64,000 nt of DNA, from assembly GCA_030615175.1 (NCBI GenBank), contig JAUWZX010000001.1:263840-327839 (forward strand), read 5' to 3'. Every line of letters begins with the position of its first letter. Position 1 is the first letter of the stretch. The translations under genes were made by a program, and so were the position numbers. Shown piece by piece: positions 51,603-59,855 of the stretch. This DNA is from Candidatus Parvarchaeota archaeon (GTDB taxonomy: Archaea > Nanobdellota > Nanobdellia > WJKC01). The notes under the pieces were generated by a model. That model made no database searches and was not told where the DNA came from. It saw only the letters and a program-made list of their open reading frames with translations.

Positions 51603-52615
51603 GGGTACCCACCATAAATAGTTAATTTAACAAATCCTCCTTCCTTAGGGAATACTCTGCTCGCTGAGTACTTGCCCATGAAAGTTGTGTAAACAGGAGT
51701 CGAGCCCTGTTTAAGGTAATTTAACTCAGGGGTAATTGTGATGCCTGAGTTATTAACTAATGTAATATTAGCGTAATTATCATCCTGATTTGAGTATAAT
51801 ATGTAAGTAATGTAATAAGTATCAGTGCTAACTGAACTAACATTTACTGGAGTAAAAACCACCTGCCCCATTGTTGACTTAAAAGTGCTGAAGTAATTGT
51901 AATTAACATCCACTGTCTTAGTGAGGGAAGGATAAGTGAAGTTGATTAAACTATTATTCTGCGCGCAGTAAACATAAGTTTTAATATTCTTCTTAACTTC
52001 AGGCACGAATAATACCAGTGTGACATTAAAAACATTTCCACTAATGAGAGACCAGTTATGAATGTCAAGGCTTGAACGCTTGTCATTAACAAAGTACATT
52101 AATGTTTTATTATCAATCCCTTGAGCGTCAATTGTTATGTTAACTTCAACATAAGTGTTATTCAAGTCAGTATCAAAGACTATTGGCGTGGCATACCAGT
52201 TAAACAAGGCGTTAGTGGGAAGCGCGTACACTGAATTCGTAACACTCACTGAATTCTTGTCAGTACCTAATGGGAAGTGATACGTGAAACTAATGTTGGG
52301 CATTGATTCATTAATGCTTGCCTTGACCTTTACGCGCTCAAAATAAGTTGGTTCAAATGAGTAATAAATTGACTTTAAGAATAATTTACGAAAAAGATTG
52401 TCAATTGATGTATAGTCATAGTCATTAATTGCTTCATTAATTAAACCGTTATTATTAATCATTCTTAAGAAATCATTCAGTATGGCTATTGGATTGCGCT
52501 GGAACACGCCTAATTGCTCATTAACGTGCGTCTGCACTATCATGTACATTGATAAGATAATGGCTGCAGCGTATATTGCTTCAACGGTTTTAACAAAGCT
52601 TAACCTGTCCACCAT
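51599..52615 (-). CDS. Surface protein with pilin-like N-terminus
   Basis: 338 residues. It begins MVDRLSFVKTVEAIYAAAII, where a hydrophobic helix containing Glu near position 5 after a potential cleavage point resembles pilin-type N-termini. The extracellular part is beta-rich with numerous Asn/Thr sequons and two Cys (VYCAQNNS and none paired nearby). It overlaps the preceding gene by 16 bases and the following one by four. Presumed minor subunit of the same system. Confidence 0.75.
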   Translation of the reverse strand: MVDRLSFVKTVEAIYAAAIILSMYMIVQTHVNEQLGVFQRNPIAILNDFLRMINNNGLINEAINDYDYTSIDNLFRKLFLKSIYYSFEPTYFERVKVKASINESMPNISFTYHFPLGTDKNSVSVTNSVYALPTNALFNWYATPIVFDTDLNNTYVEVNITIDAQGIDNKTLMYFVNDKRSSLDIHNWSLISGNVFNVTLVLFVPEVKKNIKTYVYCAQNNSLINFTYPSLTKTVDVNYNYFSTFKSTMGQVVFTPVNVSSVSTDTYYITYILYSNQDDNYANITLVNNSGITITPELNYLKQGSTPVYTTFMGKYSASRVFPKEGGFVKLTIYGGYP

Positions 52616-53400
52616 ATATCACCATTAATTTTTATTGGATAAAATTCCTGTGCATGCGTTAGCGTTCCGTAACGAGTGAAGGATGATTGAACGCCCTTGA
52701 AACCTCTTGTCCCGCAACTATTATTAAATCTTAAGTCACCAACGTATTGACTTCCAATTGAAACATTATAAACTTCAGGGATTACTAAAGTTCTTTTACT
52801 AAATGGTCCTATAAGAACTTCATCAATGTCTCCATCACTAACTCTTGACTGTATTTTAACAACGAAATTATTTAAGGAATCATAATAAACGCTTAAGTTT
52901 TCTAAAGACTCAAGACTCTTATTTAAAACCGTTGTGCCGTAATCCATGTAAAGGTATAAAGTAACATCAGTTATTGGCGAGCCATTAGAGCCAATCATAA
53001 CCCTTAAGTAATTATTATCTCTTAAGAATAAAACTCCAGCGTCACTGCTTAAATTAGGCATTGAATAATCAGCATCCTTCTTAGGCATGAAGAATCCTAA
53101 AATATTATACTTAATGCTCTTAGTCCTAATGTTTGAATAATTCATTTCATTGCATAAATCATTAATGTCACTGCTCTTAAAGTCTGTACTGATTAATTCA
53201 GAAGCGCTTACAATATTCTTCTCCCTTGAAAGAGTGCGGAAGTCAGTGCTGAAAGGAATTATAAGCCCTAATGTTAGTTGCACGACTATAATAATTAAAC
53301 CCATGAATAACATGTACGCTACTATTAAGTCAATATCTACTACCGCACCCTTCCTATCTGACAGTGATTTGAACATTTGCAACTGCTTCAAGTCCCTCAT
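52600..53400 (-). CDS. Surface protein with class III signal peptide-like N-terminus
   Basis: 266 residues as listed. The motif DRKGAVVDIDLIVAYMLFMG gives KG|A and a hydrophobic helix, a good archaeal prepilin-peptidase site. The start at 53400 lies 47 bases inside the upstream TadC-type gene. An ATG at 53376 (MFKSLSDRKGAVV) gives a shorter leader and is more likely. The exported part is beta-rich, ending near PIKINGDIWWTG. A minor pilin-like subunit is likely. Confidence 0.75.
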   Translation of the reverse strand: MRDLKQLQMFKSLSDRKGAVVDIDLIVAYMLFMGLIIIVVQLTLGLIIPFSTDFRTLSREKNIVSASELISTDFKSSDINDLCNEMNYSNIRTKSIKYNILGFFMPKKDADYSMPNLSSDAGVLFLRDNNYLRVMIGSNGSPITDVTLYLYMDYGTTVLNKSLESLENLSVYYDSLNNFVVKIQSRVSDGDIDEVLIGPFSKRTLVIPEVYNVSIGSQYVGDLRFNNSCGTRGFKGVQSSFTRYGTLTHAQEFYPIKINGDIWWTG

Positions 53401-54472
53401 AGTTAGAATTCACCTCTGCATTGTAAGTACCTTCAACGGTTGGAGCTTTAATTAATATGCTGAAGTCACCGTACTCGTCAGTACTTGCCACCCCGATGTT
53501 GCCTCCGAAATTCGCTTTTACTTCAATACCTACAAGAGGCTCATTCTCTAAGGTTACTGAACCATACAATTCAACCATTTCACTGGTTGTGATTTCAGTT
53601 TTAGAGCTCATTAAATTAATTGTAAACATTTTAGGGAAGATGAACATGGCAAAAGTTAAAAGCGCCACGCTAAGCATTATTCCAGCATGCTTAGCGCCTG
53701 CTGCTAAACTGCCTTCTTTAGTTACTCCAGCAACCATTCCATTACCAAATGACTGTATAGTCATTGTTAAGAAGAAAAGTAGTTTATAAAAGTCAAGTGG
53801 GGGTGGCTTGCCTCCGCCGAATGTAGCAACTAAACCTGCACCGCCTCCTCCCTGAAAGCTTAGCAGTGGAATTAATATTGTATACAATGCTACCAGTATT
53901 CCAATGAATATAAAGTGAATTAAGTAAACAATTATTAATTGCTGCTGGAGCGTTGACTCCCTGTCCTTTTCAACCTCTTTAAGCATCCTCGTGCTTTCAG
54001 CAACAGCATCCATTGAATCCTCAATCCTCCCGCCAGTGAAGTATGCTTCAAGAAGTATTGCCAAACCCCTCTTAATGTAAATACTGTACTTAACTCTATC
54101 CTGCAGCAACCTTATTGATTCAGGGAATGGGATGCCCCATGACAGTAAATTACTAAACCTCTTAACCTCTTTTGTTAATGGACCATAATCTGTTTCAGCG
54201 CTTAAGGCAATAGCGTTAGGAATAGTCATTCCAGCCCTCTTTGCTTCAGAAATGTCTTTTAGAAATGCAGGGAAATATTCCTCCATGCCCTTGGCATTGC
54301 GAACCCTTAAGTAGACAATTATTGAATAAGGAAAAATGATAATCATTAACGCTGTTATACCTAAGTAACCAATGTATAATATTTCAAAATTCGCTAAGAA
54401 GGTTCCTATAACGAATTGTATGACTGCTATAACTACTGACCATACAATTATTAACAAGTCTTTCTTTTCCAT
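53354..54472 (-). CDS. TadC/ArlJ-like type IV pilus membrane protein with C-terminal Ig-like domain
   Basis: 372 residues. Residues 1-290 form a T2SSF membrane core (FLKDISEAKRAGMTIPNAIA, LLEAYFTGGRIEDSMDAVAE, ESTLQQQLIIVYLIHFIFIG). After the last helix comes a domain of about 75 residues (VELYGSVTLENEPLVGIEVK, STDEYGDFSILIKAPTVEGT) with a carboxypeptidase-regulatory/Ig-like pattern, expected outside the cell. A fused Ig domain is unusual for an assembly platform protein. The gene starts four bases after the second TadC-type gene stops, matching the paired platform of archaeal pili. Confidence 0.88.
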   Translation of the reverse strand: MEKKDLLIIVWSVVIAVIQFVIGTFLANFEILYIGYLGITALMIIIFPYSIIVYLRVRNAKGMEEYFPAFLKDISEAKRAGMTIPNAIALSAETDYGPLTKEVKRFSNLLSWGIPFPESIRLLQDRVKYSIYIKRGLAILLEAYFTGGRIEDSMDAVAESTRMLKEVEKDRESTLQQQLIIVYLIHFIFIGILVALYTILIPLLSFQGGGGAGLVATFGGGKPPPLDFYKLLFFLTMTIQSFGNGMVAGVTKEGSLAAGAKHAGIMLSVALLTFAMFIFPKMFTINLMSSKTEITTSEMVELYGSVTLENEPLVGIEVKANFGGNIGVASTDEYGDFSILIKAPTVEGTYNAEVNSNYEGLEAVANVQITVR

Positions 54473-54475
54473 GAT

Positions 54476-55339
54476 TCACACTTCAGTCGGGCTTGATGAT
54501 TTAATTAATAAGATGAATATGCCTGACATCATTGGAAGCCCAACAGTTACTATTAAGATTTGCAATGTTTCAATACCTACAATGCCTCCACTAATGATTG
54601 ACATTATGGTTGTAAGCACGAGTGCTAAGACGCTTCCAACAATGACCATTGTGATGTAAATCTCCATGTATACTGCAAGAAGTTTCGTGAATTCTTCAAG
54701 TTTTCTTCTAAACTCATTAACAAATGCATTGGCTTTTTCTTCAAGATATTTTTTTAAGTCGCCTCCACTGGTTATGGTGCTCCTCATACCTAATAATAAT
54801 TCACGCAGGTTGCTGCTTGGAGTCTTCTCAGCAGCCCTGTTTATTGCTTCAACAGGGTCTAAGCCGAACATTTCAATATCCCTGCTAATCTTTCTTGAAA
54901 TATCAGCGATCTCTGAGAATTCTTCAAATGAGCCTAGTATCCTGAATAATATGTGAGGCGGGGCGCCTGTTCCTGCAAGAGTTTGCATGTAAATTGCTGC
55001 GAAGTGCAGGGAGTTATCAATCTTCTTCTTCCTGCCACTGGCAACCTGCGACGGGTAAACATAGAATAATGCTATTATCCCAACAAGCACTATTGAGTAG
55101 AATACGAATCCTGAAATAATTGATAATACTAAGTCATCAATTAGTGTGTAGAAGAAGAAGGCAATGACTCCGATTAATGGTGTTGAGAACAGTATTGAGA
55201 CAATCATCATTGCAAAATACTCTTCAAGCGAGTGAGGCAGGTTACTGATTTGCAAGTCTTCTTTAATGCCTTTAAAAAAATAACTGTACTTTTTTGCAAT
55301 ATTATGAACTAATTTATAACTGAATTCTCCAAAGTTCAT
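54476..55339 (-). CDS. TadC/ArlJ-like type IV pilus membrane protein
   Basis: 287 residues, the first platform subunit of the pair, about six to seven membrane helices. The cytoplasmic loop with FAAIYMQTLAGTGAPPHILF and LRELLLGMRSTITSGGDLKK is typical of archaeal T2SSF/TadC proteins. Its start overlaps the ATPase stop by four bases. With the 53354 protein it should form the membrane hub that the ATPase drives. Confidence 0.88.
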   Translation of the reverse strand: MNFGEFSYKLVHNIAKKYSYFFKGIKEDLQISNLPHSLEEYFAMMIVSILFSTPLIGVIAFFFYTLIDDLVLSIISGFVFYSIVLVGIIALFYVYPSQVASGRKKKIDNSLHFAAIYMQTLAGTGAPPHILFRILGSFEEFSEIADISRKISRDIEMFGLDPVEAINRAAEKTPSSNLRELLLGMRSTITSGGDLKKYLEEKANAFVNEFRRKLEEFTKLLAVYMEIYITMVIVGSVLALVLTTIMSIISGGIVGIETLQILIVTVGLPMMSGIFILLIKSSSPTEV

Positions 55340-57285
55340 TCAGCCCTCCTCACAAGCTTCTCAACTTTCTCAGGACTAGTGTAATACATCTTAAAGTAGC
55401 GGGCAACTTCCTTATAATCAGTTAAGTTATGTTTTTGAAGCCATTTAAGCAGTCTTATCCTCCTAACCATGTCAAGTTTTAATTCATCAATTGTGTAACC
55501 AAGTTTTTCTCTAATCTTGTCAAGTAAAATGCTTTTCAAGAGCACGAACTTATCATTGTCCGAATCCCACTTGAATGCCCTGTTAGTAACTAAATTCCTT
55601 GTCTTTGCATTATACCCTATTATTTCAATAATTTCATTAACCCGCCTAACGTACTCGCCTCTCTTCTTTGTTTGAACTAAGAACACTATTAAGTCAAGGT
55701 TTTCAAGCATTGATTTAGGAATATTAATTGGTTCAGTGGTTAAACGATCAATAACTGCCGCCATATTATCAGCGTGAAGCGTTCCGTACGAAGGATGACC
55801 AGTAGCCATGCCTTGGAACATGACGTAAGCCTCCTTGCCACGCACTTCTCCAACAATTACGTAGTTAGGTCTCTGCCTTAAAGCACTTTTAAGCAGGTCA
55901 AACATTGTTACTTCTCCATAACCTTTAATCCCGAATCCTGAACGAGCAACTTCTGGAATCCAATTAGGATGTGGAAGCCTGAGTTCTGGCGTGTCTTCAA
56001 TACTAATTATTTTTAATTCAGGGTTAATGAACATGCTTAACGAATTCAAGAAGCTTGTCTTTCCTGTAGCGGTTGCTCCAACAATTAAGCCGCTAAGCCC
56101 TGATTCAACAGCCATCCAAAGGTACGCGCATATCTCCGGGCTTGCAGTGCCAAAATTCATTTCATCAATAGGGGTTATTGGGTTCTCAGTGAATTTTCTG
56201 ATAGTAAAATTTGAACCTCTCATTGCTATGTCAGTGCCGAACGTTATTTGTACACGACTTCCATCAGGCAACGCGCCGTCAAGTAACGGCTCAGCAATGC
56301 TTAAAGCCTTACCGCACTTCTGGGCAAGCCTTAAAACGAATGAGTCAAGTTTTTCTTTATCCTTAAACATTATGTTTGTCTGCATTTCACCATATAATGG
56401 ATTCCTGTGGGTGACGAATAATGGGATGTTGAATCCGTCGCAGTGAATGTCCTCAAGCCCCTTGTCATGGAGTAATGATTCAATCTTGCCTAAGCCAATG
56501 AAGTCCCTGAAAACGTAGTAGTCAAGCACTACTTTTTCCTTGGAATCAACTTTAGCTCCAACCTCTGATAAGATGTTGTCAAACTTATTCATTAAGTATT
56601 CATATGCTTTCTCAACTCTAATCTTTGTGAAGTCAATGTCAAGTTTCTGCCTGAGAAGATGTCTTGCCTCTTCAAGTATTGCTTTTAATTTATCATTAAG
56701 TTTTGGTTCGTGGATGTAATAAATAAGGCTTCTTGTGGCTTCATTCCATTTAATATTAGCCCATGAAACAACGATGTCCTTGCCTTTAATCTTTAAAGTT
56801 ATTAATGGCACTTTTTCATCAACCTTAATTAATTTATCGACGAATTCCTTAGTCTTTCTCCCTAACTCTTCACCTACTGCTGTTTCAAATTCCTCAGGCA
56901 TCTCCATGCTTATTGGTTTGTATTTTAATTCAAATCCTCTCTCACTCCCTATCTCCATGCCTTCAGGCATTTCCATAACTTGTTCTTTAATAATCTGCGG
57001 CCTAGCAACTGGTGCTTGAATAATTACTTGCTGCGGCGGGACGAGTAATTTAGGAGCCCCTTCTTTAGGCATTAGCCCCTTAACAACAACTTTGGGCACT
57101 TCAGTAATCTTAGGCATTCCAGGAGCAGCGTATAATTCAGGCATCCTCCTAACCTGAACTGATTTAGGCAATGCAGGTTCATCAATTCTTTCCTCAGGAG
57201 CTTTAATCTTTTTTAATTCTTCCCTTTCAGCCTGCCTCCTTGCCTGACTGAGTTTTTTTGACATCCTTTTATAAAAATTAACCAT
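55336..57285 (-). CDS. Type II/IV secretion-system ATPase (TadA/ArlI-like)
   Basis: 649-residue hexameric ATPase powering pilus assembly. Walker A is GLIVGATATGKTSFLNSLSM, the Asp box ISIEDTPELRLPHPNW, Walker B NYVIVGEVRGKEAYVMFQGM, and the His box TGHPSYGTLHAD. The first 130 residues are disordered and Pro/Val rich with several VPK-like repeats, an unusual long N-terminal extension. It is the central gene of the pilus operon and lies just upstream of the two TadC-type genes. Confidence 0.92.
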   Translation of the reverse strand: MVNFYKRMSKKLSQARRQAEREELKKIKAPEERIDEPALPKSVQVRRMPELYAAPGMPKITEVPKVVVKGLMPKEGAPKLLVPPQQVIIQAPVARPQIIKEQVMEMPEGMEIGSERGFELKYKPISMEMPEEFETAVGEELGRKTKEFVDKLIKVDEKVPLITLKIKGKDIVVSWANIKWNEATRSLIYYIHEPKLNDKLKAILEEARHLLRQKLDIDFTKIRVEKAYEYLMNKFDNILSEVGAKVDSKEKVVLDYYVFRDFIGLGKIESLLHDKGLEDIHCDGFNIPLFVTHRNPLYGEMQTNIMFKDKEKLDSFVLRLAQKCGKALSIAEPLLDGALPDGSRVQITFGTDIAMRGSNFTIRKFTENPITPIDEMNFGTASPEICAYLWMAVESGLSGLIVGATATGKTSFLNSLSMFINPELKIISIEDTPELRLPHPNWIPEVARSGFGIKGYGEVTMFDLLKSALRQRPNYVIVGEVRGKEAYVMFQGMATGHPSYGTLHADNMAAVIDRLTTEPINIPKSMLENLDLIVFLVQTKKRGEYVRRVNEIIEIIGYNAKTRNLVTNRAFKWDSDNDKFVLLKSILLDKIREKLGYTIDELKLDMVRRIRLLKWLQKHNLTDYKEVARYFKMYYTSPEKVEKLVRRAE

Positions 57286-57352
57286 TACTATCCCTCTTTA
57301 AGATTATAGTTTTTCCTGATTTAAGGATTTTATGGTTCAAAAAATGAGGATT

Positions 57353-58255
57353 TTATTCAAACTTAAGGTTTATGTAAAAGTAAGTAATATTTTCTGTTCT
57401 TTCAATACGGTCCCTTGACACTCTTAAAATCTTCCTGCCCTCGCCAGTTCTGCATCCACTGGTGCATTGAAGTATTGTCTTAGTCTCCCTGCCTTCAGCG
57501 TCAATTAATCCTCTGTAAACAAGCCTTAATTCAATATGCTGAGTCCTGCTTACTGGAGTGCTTTTCCCAATTATTATTCCTGCAGGGTCAGTGCCTAGTA
57601 CTCCAAGAGTTTCGACTTCAGGACCTGTCAGTATTACTTCAGTCCCCTCAGAGTCAAGCCATGACAGGGTGTAATCATTAACTCCCATAGTTAATGTTTG
57701 CCCTTCAGTAATGCATTCACTTGCCTCTGCTTCTTGTCCTTCATAAATGCATGCAACATCATAAGTGCCTGATGGACTTATATTATAAGTAGTGACATTG
57801 TAAACAGTAGTGTTCAGGGTGACATTGCCAAAGTGAATGTCAGTTCCAACTACATAATTAGTTGGCGTGTAAGTAGTGGTTGTATTAGTCTCTGTTGTGT
57901 TCACATCAATTAATTCACTTTCAGATGGGAGTTCAGTGTAACTGATTGGCACGTAAGTGTAAGAAGTTATTATTGGGATTATTGTTGTAGTCTCAATAGA
58001 GACTGCATTAATGCTTGGCTTAATAGCTACTACTGCGTCACTAATATCTAACTGCAGTTGTGATGGACTGCCTGACTGCTGGGCGTTGTCAATCCCATTC
58101 TTAATTGTTTCAAGCATTTCAGTTAAAGCATCAATCTTTATTTTATCAGTTGTTTTCTGAACTAATGGTTGACCCCAAATATAAGTTGCTGCAACTATTG
58201 AGAGTATTATGCCTGATAGTAGTACAGTGCTGATTATTGCGGACTGCGCTTTCAT
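57353..58255 (-). CDS. Minor pilin-like surface protein
   Basis: 300 residues. MKAQSAIISTVLLSGIILSI has K-A|Q-S then a hydrophobic helix, a class III signal peptide. The exported region has long Thr-rich stretches (TTETNTTTTYTPTNY) with N-glycosylation sequons, and six Cys toward the C-terminus, including LQCTSGCRTGEG. It lies between the small pilins and the ATPase and is larger than they are, so it may be a tip or adhesin-type pilin. Family not recognised. Confidence 0.78.
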   Translation of the reverse strand: MKAQSAIISTVLLSGIILSIVAATYIWGQPLVQKTTDKIKIDALTEMLETIKNGIDNAQQSGSPSQLQLDISDAVVAIKPSINAVSIETTTIIPIITSYTYVPISYTELPSESELIDVNTTETNTTTTYTPTNYVVGTDIHFGNVTLNTTVYNVTTYNISPSGTYDVACIYEGQEAEASECITEGQTLTMGVNDYTLSWLDSEGTEVILTGPEVETLGVLGTDPAGIIIGKSTPVSRTQHIELRLVYRGLIDAEGRETKTILQCTSGCRTGEGRKILRVSRDRIERTENITYFYINLKFE

Positions 58256-58288
58256 TTGATTAGTAATAAATGATTTTGAAACTTATAA

Positions 58289-58744
58289 TTATTGTGCTAT
58301 GCAGTCACTTGTCTGTTCTGCTCCTCCTGGCATAGTTATCTTCATGCCATAAGTCACATTCTCTGAAAAAACATCGATATCTGTATAATTAAAAGTTCTT
58401 ATCTGGTTTTGGGATAAGATAGCATCTAAAGTGCTTGTCGCTGTTTTTAATACCTTATCCTGAGTATCAGTAATTGTTAATGCCGTTGTTCCTATATCAA
58501 TATTATTTGTTCCAGTGTTTTGTACTGTAATATTAACAACCTCTTGAGTGAGATCGCAGATTACGCTGATAATGTTTAAACTAGTCGTGCTAGTAAGGGT
58601 GGTCTCGCTTACCTGTGTTCCTATTTGTCCTTGTATCCTGCTTTGAATAGTGGTCATCCAGAAGAATGCTGCTCCTCCTGCAGCGACTGTCATCATTAAT
58701 AATAGTACTACTGCAATGACTGGTGTTATTGCTTTCCTGTTCAT
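58289..58744 (-). CDS. Archaeal type IV pilin (copy 2)
   Basis: 151 residues. N-terminus MNRKAITPVIAVVLLLMMTV is the standard archaeal pilin leader (RKA|ITPVIAV) followed by the hydrophobic assembly helix. The body has few Cys and ends KITMPGGAEQTSDCIAQ. The first 50 codons are almost identical in DNA to the neighbouring pilin at 58783, showing recent duplication or gene conversion, while the bodies differ. Expected to polymerise into the fibre. Confidence 0.9.
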   Translation of the reverse strand: MNRKAITPVIAVVLLLMMTVAAGGAAFFWMTTIQSRIQGQIGTQVSETTLTSTTSLNIISVICDLTQEVVNITVQNTGTNNIDIGTTALTITDTQDKVLKTATSTLDAILSQNQIRTFNYTDIDVFSENVTYGMKITMPGGAEQTSDCIAQ

Positions 58745-58782
58745 TAATCTTTTAATAAATTGTTCAGAACTTATATACTTTA

Positions 58783-59235
58783 TTACTTGCTCTTGCAGAC
58801 GCCTGTCTGTTCTGCTCCTCCTGGCAGGGTTATCTTGATTCCGTAAGTCGTGTTTGGCAGGAATGAAGTTGTTATGAATTGAATTGTGGTTATTCCTTCT
58901 TGAGAAAGGATATCACTCATTGTTGAAGTATTGGTTGCAACAACTTTTCCTTCAGTGTCAGTAACTGTTATTGCCGTTGTTCCAGAATCAATTAGTAATG
59001 AACCAACATTTTGTATTGTTACATTAACCCTGTTAATTGTGTGATTTGCGCATTCAACACTTATTATCTGCACCTGCCTGTTCTGTGATGCTGATTCACT
59101 TGCCTGTGTTCCTATTTGTCCTTGTATCCTGCTTTGAATAGTGGTCATCCAGAAGAATGCTGCTCCTGCTGCAGCGACTGTCATCATTAATAATAGTACT
59201 ACTGCAATGACTGGTGTTATTGCTTTCCTGTTCAC
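58783..59235 (-). CDS. Archaeal type IV pilin (copy 1)
   Basis: 150 residues, the same leader and helix as the adjacent pilin (MNRKAITPVIAVVLLLMMTV, then GAAFFWMTTIQSRIQGQIGT). The C-terminal end KITLPGGAEQTGVCKSK is also shared. The middle, with NHTINRVNVTIQNVGSLLI, is distinct. Its start overlaps the coiled-coil gene stop by four bases. Two pilins with common termini and different faces suit a mixed or alternative fibre. Confidence 0.9.
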   Translation of the reverse strand: MNRKAITPVIAVVLLLMMTVAAAGAAFFWMTTIQSRIQGQIGTQASESASQNRQVQIISVECANHTINRVNVTIQNVGSLLIDSGTTAITVTDTEGKVVATNTSTMSDILSQEGITTIQFITTSFLPNTTYGIKITLPGGAEQTGVCKSK

Positions 59236-59744
59236 TTACTTTCACCTTCTGGCGGTTTTGGCAGTGGCGTTGGTGCAGGCACCGCCCTAGGCTTTGATTC
59301 TAATGCTCTTCCAAGCATTTCCCTTCTGCGACTCCTGAATAAGTATTCATTAAGTTTCTTAAACCCTTCAAGTATTTGCGCGTTTTGAGCGTTTATGCTT
59401 TTTAATTCATTAGTTACTGGTCCTAAGTCAATTTTTAGTTCTGGTTTTGCTTCAGGTCCCATCTCAACTTCTGAAGCCCTTTTTAGTAATTGAACCATTT
59501 CAGTGACTCCTTCTATTAATTCAGCATTCTTTATTAATAATTCAGTGATTTTTGCCTGCAAGTTAATATTAACTATTACTAACTTGCTTACTTGCTCGTT
59601 GAGTTTTTCAATATTATCCCCTAATTTCTCTACAGGTACTTGCGCTACCTTTCTTTTCTTTAATTCCTCTACTTCCCGTTCAAGCCTCTTGATTGGACTT
59701 ACAGGAACTAATTCATATTCTGCTTCAGGAGCCTTTCTAGGCAT
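59232..59744 (-). CDS. Cytoplasmic coiled-coil protein at the head of the pilus operon
   Basis: 170 residues, no signal peptide. Residues 15-75 form a coiled coil (RLEREVEELKKRKVAQVPVE, LNEQVSKLVIVNINLQAKIT) and the C-terminus is Pro/Arg rich (PRAVPAPTPLPKPPEGES). It heads the minus-strand run and overlaps the first pilin by four bases. Cytoplasmic coiled-coil proteins accompany archaellum and archaeal pilus motors (FlaC/D/E type), so a scaffold or motor-associated role is possible. Not recognised by sequence. Confidence 0.72.
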   Translation of the reverse strand: MPRKAPEAEYELVPVSPIKRLEREVEELKKRKVAQVPVEKLGDNIEKLNEQVSKLVIVNINLQAKITELLIKNAELIEGVTEMVQLLKRASEVEMGPEAKPELKIDLGPVTNELKSINAQNAQILEGFKKLNEYLFRSRRREMLGRALESKPRAVPAPTPLPKPPEGESK

Positions 59745-59855
59745 ATATTTTTTTTAATCACTTAGGAATTATAAAGGTTATTCTTCTCAATGAGCAATCC
59801 TCCTTTAAGAAAATCACTTGTTTTAGGATTTTTAGTATATTATTCTTTTATTTAC

